62,198 nt of DNA from Mesorhizobium intechi (GCF_002879535.1 NZ_PNOT02000328.1:1-62198), one strand, 5' to 3'; numbered from the stretch's first letter, positions 28,327 to 36,946 are shown. The notes: generated by a model not told the origin, from the letters alone. Translations and numbers: made by a program.

Positions 28327-28626
28327 CTATCGCAGATAAGTTACCTTCCGGCCTTCGCGCTGGGTTTCCCAGCTGGACTGCGTTTCAGTCTCAATTCGCT
28401 GTGCTTCTTGTGAGCCAGACACCATTTCTCGGACGGTGAATTGACGACATTCATTGTCCGACAAGCCCTCGCCGGCGATCTGTTGGGCAGAGGCGGCTAT
28501 CACCCCGGCCGTGGCACATCCGCGCGCTGCAGAACCTCGATGAGCCGCCGGCTCAAACGCCCAGGCGGATGCAAAGATCCACAGATGCGTTCCGCCAGCC
28601 CTAGTTGCCAAGCATATGACCGGCAT
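28327..28626 (-). CDS. Hypothetical protein, 99 codons
   Basis: This ORF overlaps the end of the preceding one by 26 bases. Its product has an Ala-rich segment (AARGCATAGVIAASAQQIAGEG) followed by a charged end (NECRQFTVREMVSGSQEAQR). The plan faintly recalls small glycine/alanine outer-membrane lipoproteins with a C-x-x-F tail domain, but the N-terminus is not a good signal peptide. It may be a decayed gene. Confidence 0.3.
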   Translation of the reverse strand: MPVICLATRAGGTHLWIFASAWAFEPAAHRGSAARGCATAGVIAASAQQIAGEGLSDNECRQFTVREMVSGSQEAQRIETETQSSWETQREGRKVTYLR

Positions 28627-28990
28627 TTCGCAACGCGCCTAGGAAGAGGCCGGCATGGTGAGTGACATCGATTTTGGCCTGCATTGACACCGGCATGCTG
28701 GTCCAATTCTCCAACGGTGCAATGAAGCGGGAGAAGGTATCGTCGACGACGCAGTAGCGGCTAATAAGGCCTTGTCTGTCCAACGCCAGCACACCAATCT
28801 GCCCGCCTCGATATCGGATGGCTGCGAGCCGTTGGACCTCGGCGTCATCATCGATCCGCACATCGAAAAGCAGGTTTCCGCGGCTCCTCGCGGCTATCTC
28901 CGCCGCTTTGTCATTGAAGCTCAAGCAGAGTGAGCGGACGCTTTCCACTGCCATCTGGAAAACCAACAAATCCAGTTCATTCACGGCCAT
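28601..28990 (-). CDS. Hypothetical protein, about 130 residues
   Basis: The product (MAVNELDLLVFQMAVESVRS, GNLLFDVRIDDDAEVQRLAAIRYRGGQIGVLALD) has regular amino-acid composition and looks like a folded alpha/beta protein, but I do not recognise the family. The start is uncertain: ATG at 28990, or GTG at 29032, neither with a good ribosome site. It sits upstream of 28327..28626 and 600 bases from hemN2. Between 29033 and 29212 there is only a plus-strand fragment (GEGCEIVTSKKGNRMG) with no start. Confidence 0.45.
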   Translation of the reverse strand: MAVNELDLLVFQMAVESVRSLCLSFNDKAAEIAARSRGNLLFDVRIDDDAEVQRLAAIRYRGGQIGVLALDRQGLISRYCVVDDTFSRFIAPLENWTSMPVSMQAKIDVTHHAGLFLGALRNAGHMLGN

Positions 28991-29212
28991 GTGGGCAGTT
29001 GAGCCAATAAATGGATGATTGCAATGTCGCACACGGCTTGTTCACAGGTGTCGGCGACTGATCGTTCGTGGCTTTCTTCGAGGGCGGGAAGCCGCTTGAG
29101 GCCTGCTACGCCGGCGAAGGCTGTGAAATCGTGACCTCGAAGAAAGGAAACCGCATGGGCGTCAAATTTCGCTTCGGCGTCGCCTTGGCCTCCTCACACT
29201 TATTTGGCTGAC

Positions 29213-30538
29213 TCAGCGGGCAACCCGGTCGAGAAAAGCGTCGAATGCGGCAGCGACAACGCGCATCGCAAAGCGATGCTGCCGCCGTACGCGGACAAAA
29301 CCCTTTTCGATGTCCACAATCCCGTCCTTGGCAAGCATCGCCAAGCGTTCGGCTGAATCGAGAAAATGGATCGGATCAGATCCGTGGGCGGCACAGATTG
29401 CCGGCACATCGGCCTCGAGATCGCACATTAGTCGCTCGATGATTGCGGCTCGCGCGCGGTCTTCCTCGGTGAGACGGTAGCCCTTTGACGTCGCCAGACG
29501 GCCAGCTGCGATGTGCCGGCAGTAGGAATCCCGTGTAACCTCGTTCTGGACGTAGCCCTCGCCGACACGCCCGATAGCCGACGCGCCGAAACCGATCAGG
29601 GTTTTGCAGGTGTCGGCCGAGTAGCCCAGCGAGTTGCGCCGCAGGCGACCGGTTTTCTGTGCCAGCGCGAGATCGTCGTCCGGCAAGGCGAAATGGTCGA
29701 GCCCGATCTCTCGGTAGCCGGCGGCAATCAGCGTCACGGCAATGGCCGCATCCTGTTCGGCGCGGGCAGCGCTGCCCGGAAGCGATGCCTCCTGGATGAG
29801 GCGCTGATTCTTAATAAAGGACGGAATGTGCGAGTAGCCGAACACCGCAAGCCGGTTGGGGCGCATGGCGACCGCCGCCCTCGTGGTCTCGACGCAAGAC
29901 TGCACCGTTTGATGCGGGAGACCAAAGATGAGGTCGAAGTTGATGCTTGTCACTCCATGCCGACGCAGCATTTCGACGGCAGCCGCCGTCTGCGCCTCAC
30001 TCTGGACCCGGTTGATCGCTTTTTGAACAATGGGATCGAAGCTCTGCACGCCGAGGCTCGCGCGGTTCACGCCGGCTGCTTGCAAGGCTTCGGCCATATC
30101 GGCCGTGAACGTGCGTGGATCGATCTCGACGGCGATCGTAGCTGTTTCCGCAAGCGCAAAGTGGCGGCGCAGGAATTCCGTCAGGGCGAGGAACTCAACT
30201 GGCCCCATGAGAGTTGGCGTTCCGCCGCCGAAATGCACATCGCTCACGGGCAGCGCCTGCGGCGCGTGCTCCGAGACCAAACGTATCTCGTCACGCAGCG
30301 CCGCCAGATAATTAACGATCGGCGCATCATGGCGGGTGATGGTGGTGGGGAAGCCGCAATACCAGCACTTTGATCGGCAGAACGGAACGTGCAAGTAGAG
30401 TGACGCCGGATCGTTAGCCGGTAGGTTCCTGAGCCATTCCTCATAAGCGTCGGCGCCGACCGCCCCAGAGAACTCCGCGACAGTCGGATAGATGGTGTAC
30501 CAAGGCAGGCGGGCTTCGCGATGTTTTGTGGTCTGCAA
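29213..30538 (-). CDS. hemN: Second HemN-type coproporphyrinogen III dehydrogenase
   Basis: This 441-residue radical-SAM protein shows LYLHVPFCRSKCWYCGFPTT, VHFGGGTPT, YGLPHQTV and LIGFGASAIGRVGEGY, all HemN features, and is diverged from the copy at 14161. The CX3CX2C cluster ligands are present, but the fourth conserved Cys of HemN (CxC) is Phe here. The start is the TTG at 30538 (MQTTKHREARLPWYTIYP), which aligns with HemN starts. A FixK-type box lies 57 bases upstream. It probably serves haem supply at low oxygen, if active. Confidence 0.88.
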   Translation of the reverse strand: MQTTKHREARLPWYTIYPTVAEFSGAVGADAYEEWLRNLPANDPASLYLHVPFCRSKCWYCGFPTTITRHDAPIVNYLAALRDEIRLVSEHAPQALPVSDVHFGGGTPTLMGPVEFLALTEFLRRHFALAETATIAVEIDPRTFTADMAEALQAAGVNRASLGVQSFDPIVQKAINRVQSEAQTAAAVEMLRRHGVTSINFDLIFGLPHQTVQSCVETTRAAVAMRPNRLAVFGYSHIPSFIKNQRLIQEASLPGSAARAEQDAAIAVTLIAAGYREIGLDHFALPDDDLALAQKTGRLRRNSLGYSADTCKTLIGFGASAIGRVGEGYVQNEVTRDSYCRHIAAGRLATSKGYRLTEEDRARAAIIERLMCDLEADVPAICAAHGSDPIHFLDSAERLAMLAKDGIVDIEKGFVRVRRQHRFAMRVVAAAFDAFLDRVAR

Positions 30539-30594
30539 CAGTTACCGTCCCATGTTGTTGCCTTCCATCCTTACCACTGCGCTCTCCTGTGTCT

Positions 30595-30608
30595 TTGCGC
30601 TATATCAG
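30595..30608 (-). promoter_or_regulatory. FixK-type box upstream of the second hemN
   Basis: On the minus strand this reads CTGATATAGCGCAA, which fits TTGA-N6-(T/G)CAA except for the first base. It is centred about 63 bases before the hemN2 start, right for an activated promoter. Confidence 0.5.
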
Positions 30609-30694
30609 TCCGGTCCGCTTTGGGCCCGATTATTTCGCAGCGATAGCTCCATTCAGCCTTGGCTGGACAGCGATGGTATGAGCACGCGCTGGTC

Positions 30695-31005
30695 AGCGAC
30701 AAGCGCCATGGGTTTCCCGTCGAGACTTTCCCGCACACCGTTTGGTGCTACTATCCTATCCTATCCCCTCCCTTCAGCGTCCGATGGAACGCAGCATGCC
30801 CCATCCGACCAGTCGATTCGGCGTTGGGACCAGACTTTTGCTCGCCGGCTGGTGCGTAAGACGGCGTCACGTAGCGATACCTGGCATCTCGATGAGTTCG
30901 TCGTATTAATTGCCGGCACGAGGCTTTGCCTGTGGCGCACCGTCTGTCAGAGCGGGAATTGTGCTCGAGGAGACCGTCCAGGTCCGCCCCTGCCAAGGCT
31001 GCAAG
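30695..31005 (+). pseudogene. IS6-family transposase remnant
   Basis: The plus strand encodes KRHGFPVETFPHTVWCYY and, in a shifted frame, RRWDQTFARRLVRK followed by TWHLDEFVVLIAGTRLCLWR. This is the N-terminal half of an IS6-type transposase (RHRFP..I..AVWLYYRF..S.RDVEE, then WHLDE with the first catalytic Asp and LWRAVD). Parts of the catalytic core and all of the C-terminus are missing, and the frame is broken near 30770-30800. Confidence 0.72.
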
Positions 31006-31433
31006 CCTGATGAACCAATTTAGAAAGTAGCGCTACGCCAGGCGCATGATCACCGACAAATCGCGCTCCTGTGGCCCGGCAAAGCGCCGGAGTAAAGCGC
31101 AACTCAAGCATCGCTCGCAACTGACAATCGAGCGAATTCGCATGTGCTTCCGTAAAAACAAAAATGGCCCATGCACGGCTTCCGATTCAGAGAGGGGCTT
31201 ACAACGGCTCGTCTCGACCTTCCCGCCTTTCCGAACCACTTTGTCCGGACTAGCTGGAAAGCTGGTGCACCTCGCCACCGCCGAGGTTGGCCCTTCGCCC
31301 TAACGAGGACGCTTACGCCTAGGCATGTCGGCATCAGTGGGGCATCTCGGCTGACGTACCGAGCGGTGCACTCGCATGATGTCAACAATGTCGAGGCTCA
31401 AAACAAACAAAAGATATCGCCATTGAACGATAC
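31006..31433. other. Intergenic region between the IS6 remnant and the NifA site
   Basis: About 430 bases with no gene that can be supported. Short frames on both strands show no known motif. Confidence 0.4.
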
Positions 31434-31449
31434 TGTCGCGAAGCGAACA
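31434..31449 (+). promoter_or_regulatory. NifA upstream activator sequence
   Basis: TGTCGCGAAGCGAACA is an exact TGT-N10-ACA NifA-binding site. It is about 120 bases upstream of a near-perfect sigma-54 promoter at 31569, the usual spacing for NifA-activated genes. Confidence 0.7.
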
Positions 31450-31568
31450 GACGAACCATGTCCGAACATTTGCTTTTCGTGCTCAGCTTGACCCTCAGAG
31501 CAAAAAAGGAAACGCAAACCAAGGTCCGACGGCAAACTTGAGTGTCAATCGTAGCTTGGTCGTGAGGT

Positions 31569-31583
31569 TGGCACGTCACTTGC
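31569..31583 (+). promoter_or_regulatory. Sigma-54 (RpoN) -24/-12 promoter
   Basis: TGGCACGTCACTTGC matches TGGCACG-N4-TTGC exactly, with GG and GC ten bases apart. Together with the NifA site upstream it predicts transcription from about 31595 toward a 17-codon ORF and the porin gene at 31884. Confidence 0.82.
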
Positions 31584-31637
31584 GGGGTGATTTTCGAAGC
31601 CGTTGTGACGGTACGCCCGCAGCTATCGGAGATAATC

Positions 31638-31691
31638 ATGGCGATCGAATCGGAAGTGTTTGATTCCTCCCCGGGCATTTCAAGCAGGTGA
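31638..31691 (+). CDS. 17-codon ORF behind the NifA/sigma-54 promoter
   Basis: GGAGAT lies three to eight bases before an ATG that opens MAIESEVFDSSPGISSR and then a TGA. The ribosome site and its place just after the predicted start of transcription suggest that it is translated. It may be the surviving start of a lost NifA-regulated gene, or a leader peptide for the porin. No known family is recognised. Confidence 0.35.
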   Translation: MAIESEVFDSSPGISSR

Positions 31692-31883
31692 TATGAGAAC
31701 AACAACTTATCGTGTGGAAGTATGATTTCAGCTTCATCGCCCCTGTTGTTGAATAATTATTATGATCCGCGTGTCACACTGCGATAGGCGCAGCGCGATG
31801 TGAATCGTTTTCGATTCTGGGGACAGGAAGGGCTGGCTCGTTCGTTGACGTCCCCTTCTTCAATATTTGAACGGAGATCAAGA

Positions 31884-33047
31884 ATGAACATCAGGAGCCT
31901 CCTGCTCGGCTCAGCTGCGGCCCTGATCGCCGTTTCCTGTGCCCGAGCCGCCGACGCCATCGTCCTGGCCGAGCCTGAGCCCGTTGAATACGTCAAGATC
32001 TGCGACGTTTACGGCGCTGGTTACTACTACATCCCCGGCACCGAGACCTGCCTGCGCATCGGCGGCTATGTCCGTTACGACATCGGCCTCGGCGATGTCG
32101 TATCGTATGACCAAGCCAGAACCACGGATGTGAAGACTGGCGAGGCCCAGGGCATATGGCAAAACCACACGCGCTTCACATTCAAAACTTGGACAGGGCA
32201 AGAGACCGAACTCGGTACATTGCAGACCTACATCGAGACCCGCATGACCTACGGCAAGCACACCGCCTATTCCGGTTCGGACAGTCCTCGATACTATGCC
32301 TTCAGCCAAGGCATCACGTTGACTTTCGCCTGGGTTCAGCTTGGTGGCCTCCGAGTTGGCAAGGACTGGTCCGCCTTCGACATGTTTATTGGCTACGCGG
32401 GCGACGTGCTCAATCAGATGCTTATCCCGTACGGCGCCTTCGATACTAATGTGGTTCAGTACTACTTTGACGCCGGTAACGGCTTTTCGGCTGTGGTTTC
32501 ACTCGAAGAAGGCTCGGGCCTGGTCGGCACCATCGACAGCTACGTTCCGCACCTAGTCGGCGGAGTGAAATACACACAACACTGGGGCGCGATCACCGGC
32601 GTTGTCGCTTATGATAGCAACTACGAATCGGTCGCCGGCAAGGTCCGCATCGACGTCGATGTTACCGACCAACTCTCGCTATTCGGAATGTTCGGCTACG
32701 GCTCCAGCGGCAAGCTCAACGATGACGTCACTAACGCAATCGACGCTCATGGTCGCGGGTTCTACAAAAGTTGGGGCGGTAACTGGGCTTTCTGGGCCGG
32801 CGCCACTTACAAGCTCAATGAGACAACTTCGTTGAATCTTCAGCTCTCAGGTGATCATCTCAGGAACTATGGTGTCGCTGCAAACGTTGCCTATGCGTTT
32901 CTTGCAGATTTCACAATTACAGCCGAACTCGACTACGACCGCTACGGCGACTTCGCCGTCGGCAAGGTCGACCCTTCCATTAGCTGGGCTAATGCCAACA
33001 AAAAGAGCAGTGTCGGCGGCATCCTCCGTTTCGAACGTTCATTCTAA
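31884..33047 (+). CDS. Outer-membrane porin (rhizobial/Brucella Omp2b type)
   Basis: The 387-residue product has a signal peptide (MNIRSLLLGSAAALIAVSCARA), then VEYVKICDVYGAGYYYIPGTETCLRIGGYVRYD, the typical start of alphaproteobacterial porins with two cysteines, a long series of amphipathic strands and a terminal aromatic residue (RFERSF). It would form a general diffusion pore. The ATG at 31884 has GGAG upstream. It lies about 300 bases after a NifA/sigma-54 promoter, so nodule-specific expression is possible. Confidence 0.92.
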   Translation: MNIRSLLLGSAAALIAVSCARAADAIVLAEPEPVEYVKICDVYGAGYYYIPGTETCLRIGGYVRYDIGLGDVVSYDQARTTDVKTGEAQGIWQNHTRFTFKTWTGQETELGTLQTYIETRMTYGKHTAYSGSDSPRYYAFSQGITLTFAWVQLGGLRVGKDWSAFDMFIGYAGDVLNQMLIPYGAFDTNVVQYYFDAGNGFSAVVSLEEGSGLVGTIDSYVPHLVGGVKYTQHWGAITGVVAYDSNYESVAGKVRIDVDVTDQLSLFGMFGYGSSGKLNDDVTNAIDAHGRGFYKSWGGNWAFWAGATYKLNETTSLNLQLSGDHLRNYGVAANVAYAFLADFTITAELDYDRYGDFAVGKVDPSISWANANKKSSVGGILRFERSF

Positions 33048-33068
33048 CGGGAGGAAGAGCTTCATCTC

Positions 33069-33291
33069 GGTGGCCTCAGGCGGCGAATGACGATTATGCG
33101 GGGGACCTGCCACGCCTGCGGCAGATAAGCCCTGACACGTTTGCAATCGGATACAGCTGCGATTAGGGCGCCGCCGATGCCCCGCTTGCCGGGAGTGACA
33201 GCTGGTAAAGCGTTGCGGCAGGTTTGCTGGCGGTCCCGGCGCTTGCGCTGACGCGTGCGGCGCAGTCCGGCGACACGGTGGAGGCCGCCGG
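33069..33291 (+). pseudogene. Diverged duplicate fragment of the dapA-family gene
   Basis: This segment aligns base by base with 40690-40920 inside the dapA-like gene: shared blocks include GACACGTT, CAATCGGATACAGC and GTCCCGGCGCTTGCGCTGAC. It carries a TAG where the intact gene has Trp (GATTAG for GATTGG) and small indels. It is a decayed partial copy, in the same orientation, 7.6 kb from the intact gene. Confidence 0.85.
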
Positions 33292-33378
33292 CAGATTGGT
33301 GGGCGCGTGATCGCCGAAGCAATCGCCGAACTCGCCCAGTATCCCAGCTTCGATAACGACTGAATCGGCGGCGACTCA

Positions 33379-33625
33379 ATGCAACCTTGGCTTCCGGAGA
33401 CCGCGCTGACCGCCGCCGGCCTGACCGCGCTCGCCGCGCAGGATGCTTCGGACAAGCAAATCACCTGCGTCAAGGCGCCCTTCAAGTCGCTGATCGACCA
33501 TGTCTTTATCTCGCCCAATCTATTTCATGATCCTCGCGCTCGACCGAACCATCGAGCGGTTCCTGGAAGTGTCCGATCATCGCCCGGTCCTCTTGCGACT
33601 GGCCGGGCCTATCGGTGAGCGTTAG
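33379..33625 (+). pseudogene. C-terminal remnant of an endonuclease/exonuclease/phosphatase family gene
   Basis: The plus strand encodes FKSLIDHVFISPNL and, after a frame break near 33520, ERFLEVSDHRPVLLRLAG, the paired DHxxxS and SDHRPV motifs that end EEP-superfamily proteins (the last His is catalytic). Only about 80 codons remain and the frame is broken, so it is not functional. Confidence 0.65.
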
Positions 33626-33630
33626 ATCTA

Positions 33631-33864
33631 GAACGAGGTTACACGGGATTCCTACAGCCCGCACATCGCAGCTGGCCGCCTGGCAAAGTCAAAGGGCAAC
33701 CGTCTCACCGACGAAGACCGCGGCGAGCCGCAATCATCGAGCGAGGACGAAGTAGTGGACAGCGAAGGGTTTTATCCGCATGCGGCAGGAGGATCGCTTT
33801 GTGGTTAGCGCTATTGCTGCGTATTCGATGCTTTTCTCGACCGGGTTTGCCCGTAGGCACAGCC
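33631..33864 (+). pseudogene. Remnant of a hemN 3' end
   Basis: The plus strand reads NEVTRDSY then HIAAGRLAKSKGNRLTDEDR, and after frame breaks AAIIER and EGFIRMRQEDRFVV. This matches the end of the second HemN (NEVTRDSYCRHIAAGRLATS, KGFVRVRRQHRF) with an internal deletion of about 40 codons. It is a third, broken hemN copy. Confidence 0.82.
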
Positions 33865-34021
33865 AAGCAGTGTGAGGGGAGGCCAAAGGGATAACCAATC
33901 GTCGCTAAACGGCATGCTCCAGCAAATAACGGCAAGGCGGTAGCGGCGCGCTTGAGCGCCGGTTGAAGTGCTTGGAGTTTTTTCCGAATGGGCGAGCGTT
34001 GCGACTAATGAAGGCGTAACA

Positions 34022-35845
34022 TCATTCGACGGTGACTGATTTTGCCAGGTTGCGTGGCTGGTCGAGATCTGTGCCCATGAAGAGCGCCGTGTGGTACGCA
34101 AGAAGCTGTATCGGCAGCGAGAAGATCATCGGCGCGATAATCTCGTCGGTGGCCGGCAGCACGATCGTGTGCATCGTATCGAGTTTCGATGCGGATGCCC
34201 CTTTTCCATCGGTGATAAGGATAATGCGCCCTCCGCGGGCGGCCACTTCCTGCATGTTGGAGACGGTCTTGTCGAAAAAGCGATCATATGGCGCGATGAC
34301 GATCACTGGCATGTTCTCGTCTATCAATGCGATAGGACCGTGCTTCAATTCACCCGCCGCATAGCCTTCGGCGTGGATGTAGGAGATCTCCTTGAGCTTC
34401 AGCGCACCCTCCATCGCCAGTGGGAAATTTGTGCCACGGCCGAGATAAAGGACATGATGACACTTTGACAGTTCGCGCGACAGAAGCTCAATCTCCGGCT
34501 GGATGCTGTCCAGTACCTGCCTCATGAGGCGCGGCATTTCGGTGAGGCTCTCGACGAGCGCCTGCACCTCATCTTCGGTCACGGTTCCGCGGGCCTTGGC
34601 TGCGTGGATGGCGAGTGCGGCAAGAGCGGCTAGCTGGCAGGTGAAGGCCTTGGTGGAGGCGACGCCGATCTCTGGGCCGGCAAGGATCGGAAAGACCACA
34701 TCGGCCTCCCGAGCGATGGTCGATTCGCGCGCATTGACGACAGCGCCAATTTTCAGCCCAAGCTGCTTGCAGTACCTCAGCGATGCCAGCGTATCGGCGG
34801 TTTCGCCCGACTGTGAAATGAACAGAGCCGCAGACTGCGGCGACAACGGAATCTCGCGATAGCGGAATTCGGATGCAACATCTATTTCGACCGGCAGGCG
34901 CGCATAGCGCTCGAACCAGTATTTTCCGATCAGCCCGGCGAGATATGCGGTGCCGCAGGCAGAGATCGCCAAGCTCGGGATCTTGGCGAAGTCGATGCCA
35001 AAAACCGCATCGGCACCATTTTCGATGAAATTGATATAATGACCGAGCGCATCGGCGATGACCTCGGGCTGCTCGAGGATTTCCTTCTCCATGAAGTGGC
35101 GATGGCTGCCCTTGTTGGCCAGAGTGGCCACGGCCACGGAGGTCTGGCGCGGACGCGCGACGGGGTGGCCGTCGTAATCAAAGATATCAGCGCCCGTCCT
35201 GCCGACAACGGCCCAGTCACCGTCAATGAGATAGGTGATTTCATTCGTGAATGGAGCAAGCGCGATCGCGTCGGAGCCCAGGAACATCTCGCCGTCGCCG
35301 TGACCGATCGCCAGCGGTGGTCCATTGCGCGCCGCAATGATGGTCGACGGATCATCCTCAAAGAGGATGGCAAGCGCGTAGGCACCCCTGACGCTTTTCA
35401 GCATGGCATGCACCGCCTCACCACGCCTCATGCCCTCCCGGCGGTGCCTTGCCAAGAGATGCGCAAGGACCTCAGTGTCGGTGTCGGTCTGGAACTCGGC
35501 TCCCGTCGCCGCCAATTCGTCCTTCAGTTCGGCGAAATTCTCGATGATGCCGTTATGGACGACGGCCACACCATCCGTGAAGTGCGGGTGTGCATTGCGT
35601 TCCGTCGGTGGCCCATGGGTTGCCCAGCGGGTGTGGGCGATGCCGATGGTACCACCCAGCGGCTCTTCCTTGAGCCTCCTCTCGAGATTGACGAGCTTGC
35701 CCTCCGCGCGCCGGCGGTGCAAGGTGCCCTCGGTGATCGTCGCAATGCCGGCCGAGTCATAGCCGCGGTATTCCAGACGCTTCAATGCGTCGACCAGGCG
35801 TTCCGACACCGGCTGTTGCCCAACGATGCCAACAATTCCGCACAT
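34022..35845 (-). CDS. nodM: Glucosamine-fructose-6-phosphate aminotransferase NodM (GlmS type)
   Basis: The enzyme makes glucosamine-6-phosphate from fructose-6-phosphate and glutamine, feeding the chitin-like backbone of Nod factors. The 607-residue product starts MCGIVGIVG, where Cys2 is the glutaminase nucleophile, then RLEYRGYDSAGIA, two SIS sugar-isomerase domains (SQSGETADTLASL, YLGRGTNFPLAMEGALKLKE) and the usual ending NLAKSVTVE. Because a nod box lies about 100 bases upstream, I assign nodM rather than the housekeeping glmS. Confidence 0.93.
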   Translation of the reverse strand: MCGIVGIVGQQPVSERLVDALKRLEYRGYDSAGIATITEGTLHRRRAEGKLVNLERRLKEEPLGGTIGIAHTRWATHGPPTERNAHPHFTDGVAVVHNGIIENFAELKDELAATGAEFQTDTDTEVLAHLLARHRREGMRRGEAVHAMLKSVRGAYALAILFEDDPSTIIAARNGPPLAIGHGDGEMFLGSDAIALAPFTNEITYLIDGDWAVVGRTGADIFDYDGHPVARPRQTSVAVATLANKGSHRHFMEKEILEQPEVIADALGHYINFIENGADAVFGIDFAKIPSLAISACGTAYLAGLIGKYWFERYARLPVEIDVASEFRYREIPLSPQSAALFISQSGETADTLASLRYCKQLGLKIGAVVNARESTIAREADVVFPILAGPEIGVASTKAFTCQLAALAALAIHAAKARGTVTEDEVQALVESLTEMPRLMRQVLDSIQPEIELLSRELSKCHHVLYLGRGTNFPLAMEGALKLKEISYIHAEGYAAGELKHGPIALIDENMPVIVIAPYDRFFDKTVSNMQEVAARGGRIILITDGKGASASKLDTMHTIVLPATDEIIAPMIFSLPIQLLAYHTALFMGTDLDQPRNLAKSVTVE

Positions 35846-35943
35846 GTTCTTCTCCGAATTCTTCCCGGCAGCCTTAGCCGACGCAGACGAGGGACGCCGC
35901 CCGGCATGCGCTCAGTTAGATTCTTCTAATGGAATCCAGTCAG

Positions 35944-35990
35944 TTCGGTAAAATTGATTGTTGGGATAGCCATCATCCACGCCATGGATG
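35944..35990 (-). promoter_or_regulatory. nod box upstream of nodM
   Basis: On the minus strand the 47-base segment contains ATCCATGGCGTGGATG, then CTATCCCAACAATCAATTTT and ACC, matching the nod box consensus ATCCA..R.GGATG..ATC.AAACAATC.ATTTTACC with few differences. It predicts NodD-dependent, flavonoid-induced expression of nodM. Confidence 0.85.
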
Positions 35991-36301
35991 AACTAAACCT
36001 CAGTCCAATGCGGGTGATGTGAACCGGGGCGTACGCTTCCGCCTTCAACGGGCTGCGCATATCATGGCCGGCGCCCTCACCTGCGTTAATAGCATGCAAG
36101 CCGGCCGGAGGAGACGGGGAATACTTGGGCCGAGTGCGAATGGGTAGTCCCAGCGCACTCTTTGATCTCGCCGTTCAATTGTGCGGACGCTGCTTCATGC
36201 ATCATTCCTCGGTTTGCTTCTCCAGGCCGGACGCAATGACTCCTTTCGGCGACGAGAAGCAAACCCTCTTCCGATCCCTGGGGCCACGCACCACGTCTTA
36301 G
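35991..36301. other. Intergenic region between the nodM promoter and luxI
   Basis: About 310 bases without a supportable gene. GC-rich, with several short frames but no motif or ribosome site. Confidence 0.4.
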
Positions 36302-36946
36302 CTATCCGCATGGGCCGTGCGGCAGGCCGAGAATCGGTCGCCACAGTACCGGCCCATTCAGACGTCCCCTCCAGCGGATGCGCAACAGGCTGGCGTGAGA
36401 GATCTCGAGAAACCCGGCCACCGCCTCCGTTTTGCCGACGGGCTGCGGCTTTCCGATACGCGACAATGGCCACGTTGCGAGGCGAAGGATCCGTTCCATA
36501 CGCGTATCGGTCACCGTCACGATCCGGGTGAGATTGTTAGCCAAGCCGAATTCGATCATGCCGGCGAAGAGCTCGTAGGTTGCTTGGGCAAGGCCGCCTG
36601 CCGCCTTGGGCGTTGATGGGGGCAAATCGAGCGCGAAACGGCTGCTTTCCCATATGTCGGGACTCGCGGGCGCCACAGCTTCACCCAGCAGCGCCGGGAA
36701 TGTGTCGCGCAACATGGTCGGCCCAGTGGTTGGCAAGAGGCGCACGCAGCCACGAATTCGCCAATCGGATCCCTTGAGCAGCAGATAGACAGGCTTCAAG
36801 TCGTCAAAGGTGTCTGTTTCCATTTCGCCTCCGGTCTGAACTTCCCAATCGAGCCTCTCCTTGAAAACCCGATATCTGAGCCCGTGCATCTCTTTGAGCT
36901 CGCCTGCGAATTCGCTGTAGAGGCCAGGTGTGATCAGCTGAATCAT
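36302..36946 (-). CDS. traI: Acyl-homoserine-lactone synthase (LuxI/TraI family)
   Basis: The enzyme makes an acyl-homoserine lactone from SAM and acyl carrier. The 214-residue protein has all the invariant LuxI residues at their usual places: R24, F28, W34, D45, D48, and the WESSR element with E and R. The ATG at 36946 has GGAGG six bases upstream. No luxR gene is next to it. A lux-type box lies about 62 bases upstream, so its expression probably answers to a LuxR/TraR regulator elsewhere. The symbol traI follows the use for symbiosis-island synthases; the exact orthologue is not certain. Confidence 0.9.
   Translation of the reverse strand: MIQLITPGLYSEFAGELKEMHGLRYRVFKERLDWEVQTGGEMETDTFDDLKPVYLLLKGSDWRIRGCVRLLPTTGPTMLRDTFPALLGEAVAPASPDIWESSRFALDLPPSTPKAAGGLAQATYELFAGMIEFGLANNLTRIVTVTDTRMERILRLATWPLSRIGKPQPVGKTEAVAGFLEISHASLLRIRWRGRLNGPVLWRPILGLPHGPCG

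Noticed and set aside
31381..31400. TGT-N11-ACA near 31388
   Set aside because: The spacing is one base too long for a NifA site; the exact site is at 31434.
33944..33961. CGGCGC/GCGCCG hairpin after nodM
   Set aside because: The six-base stem is short, lacks a T-run and lies within GC-rich DNA where such stems arise by chance.
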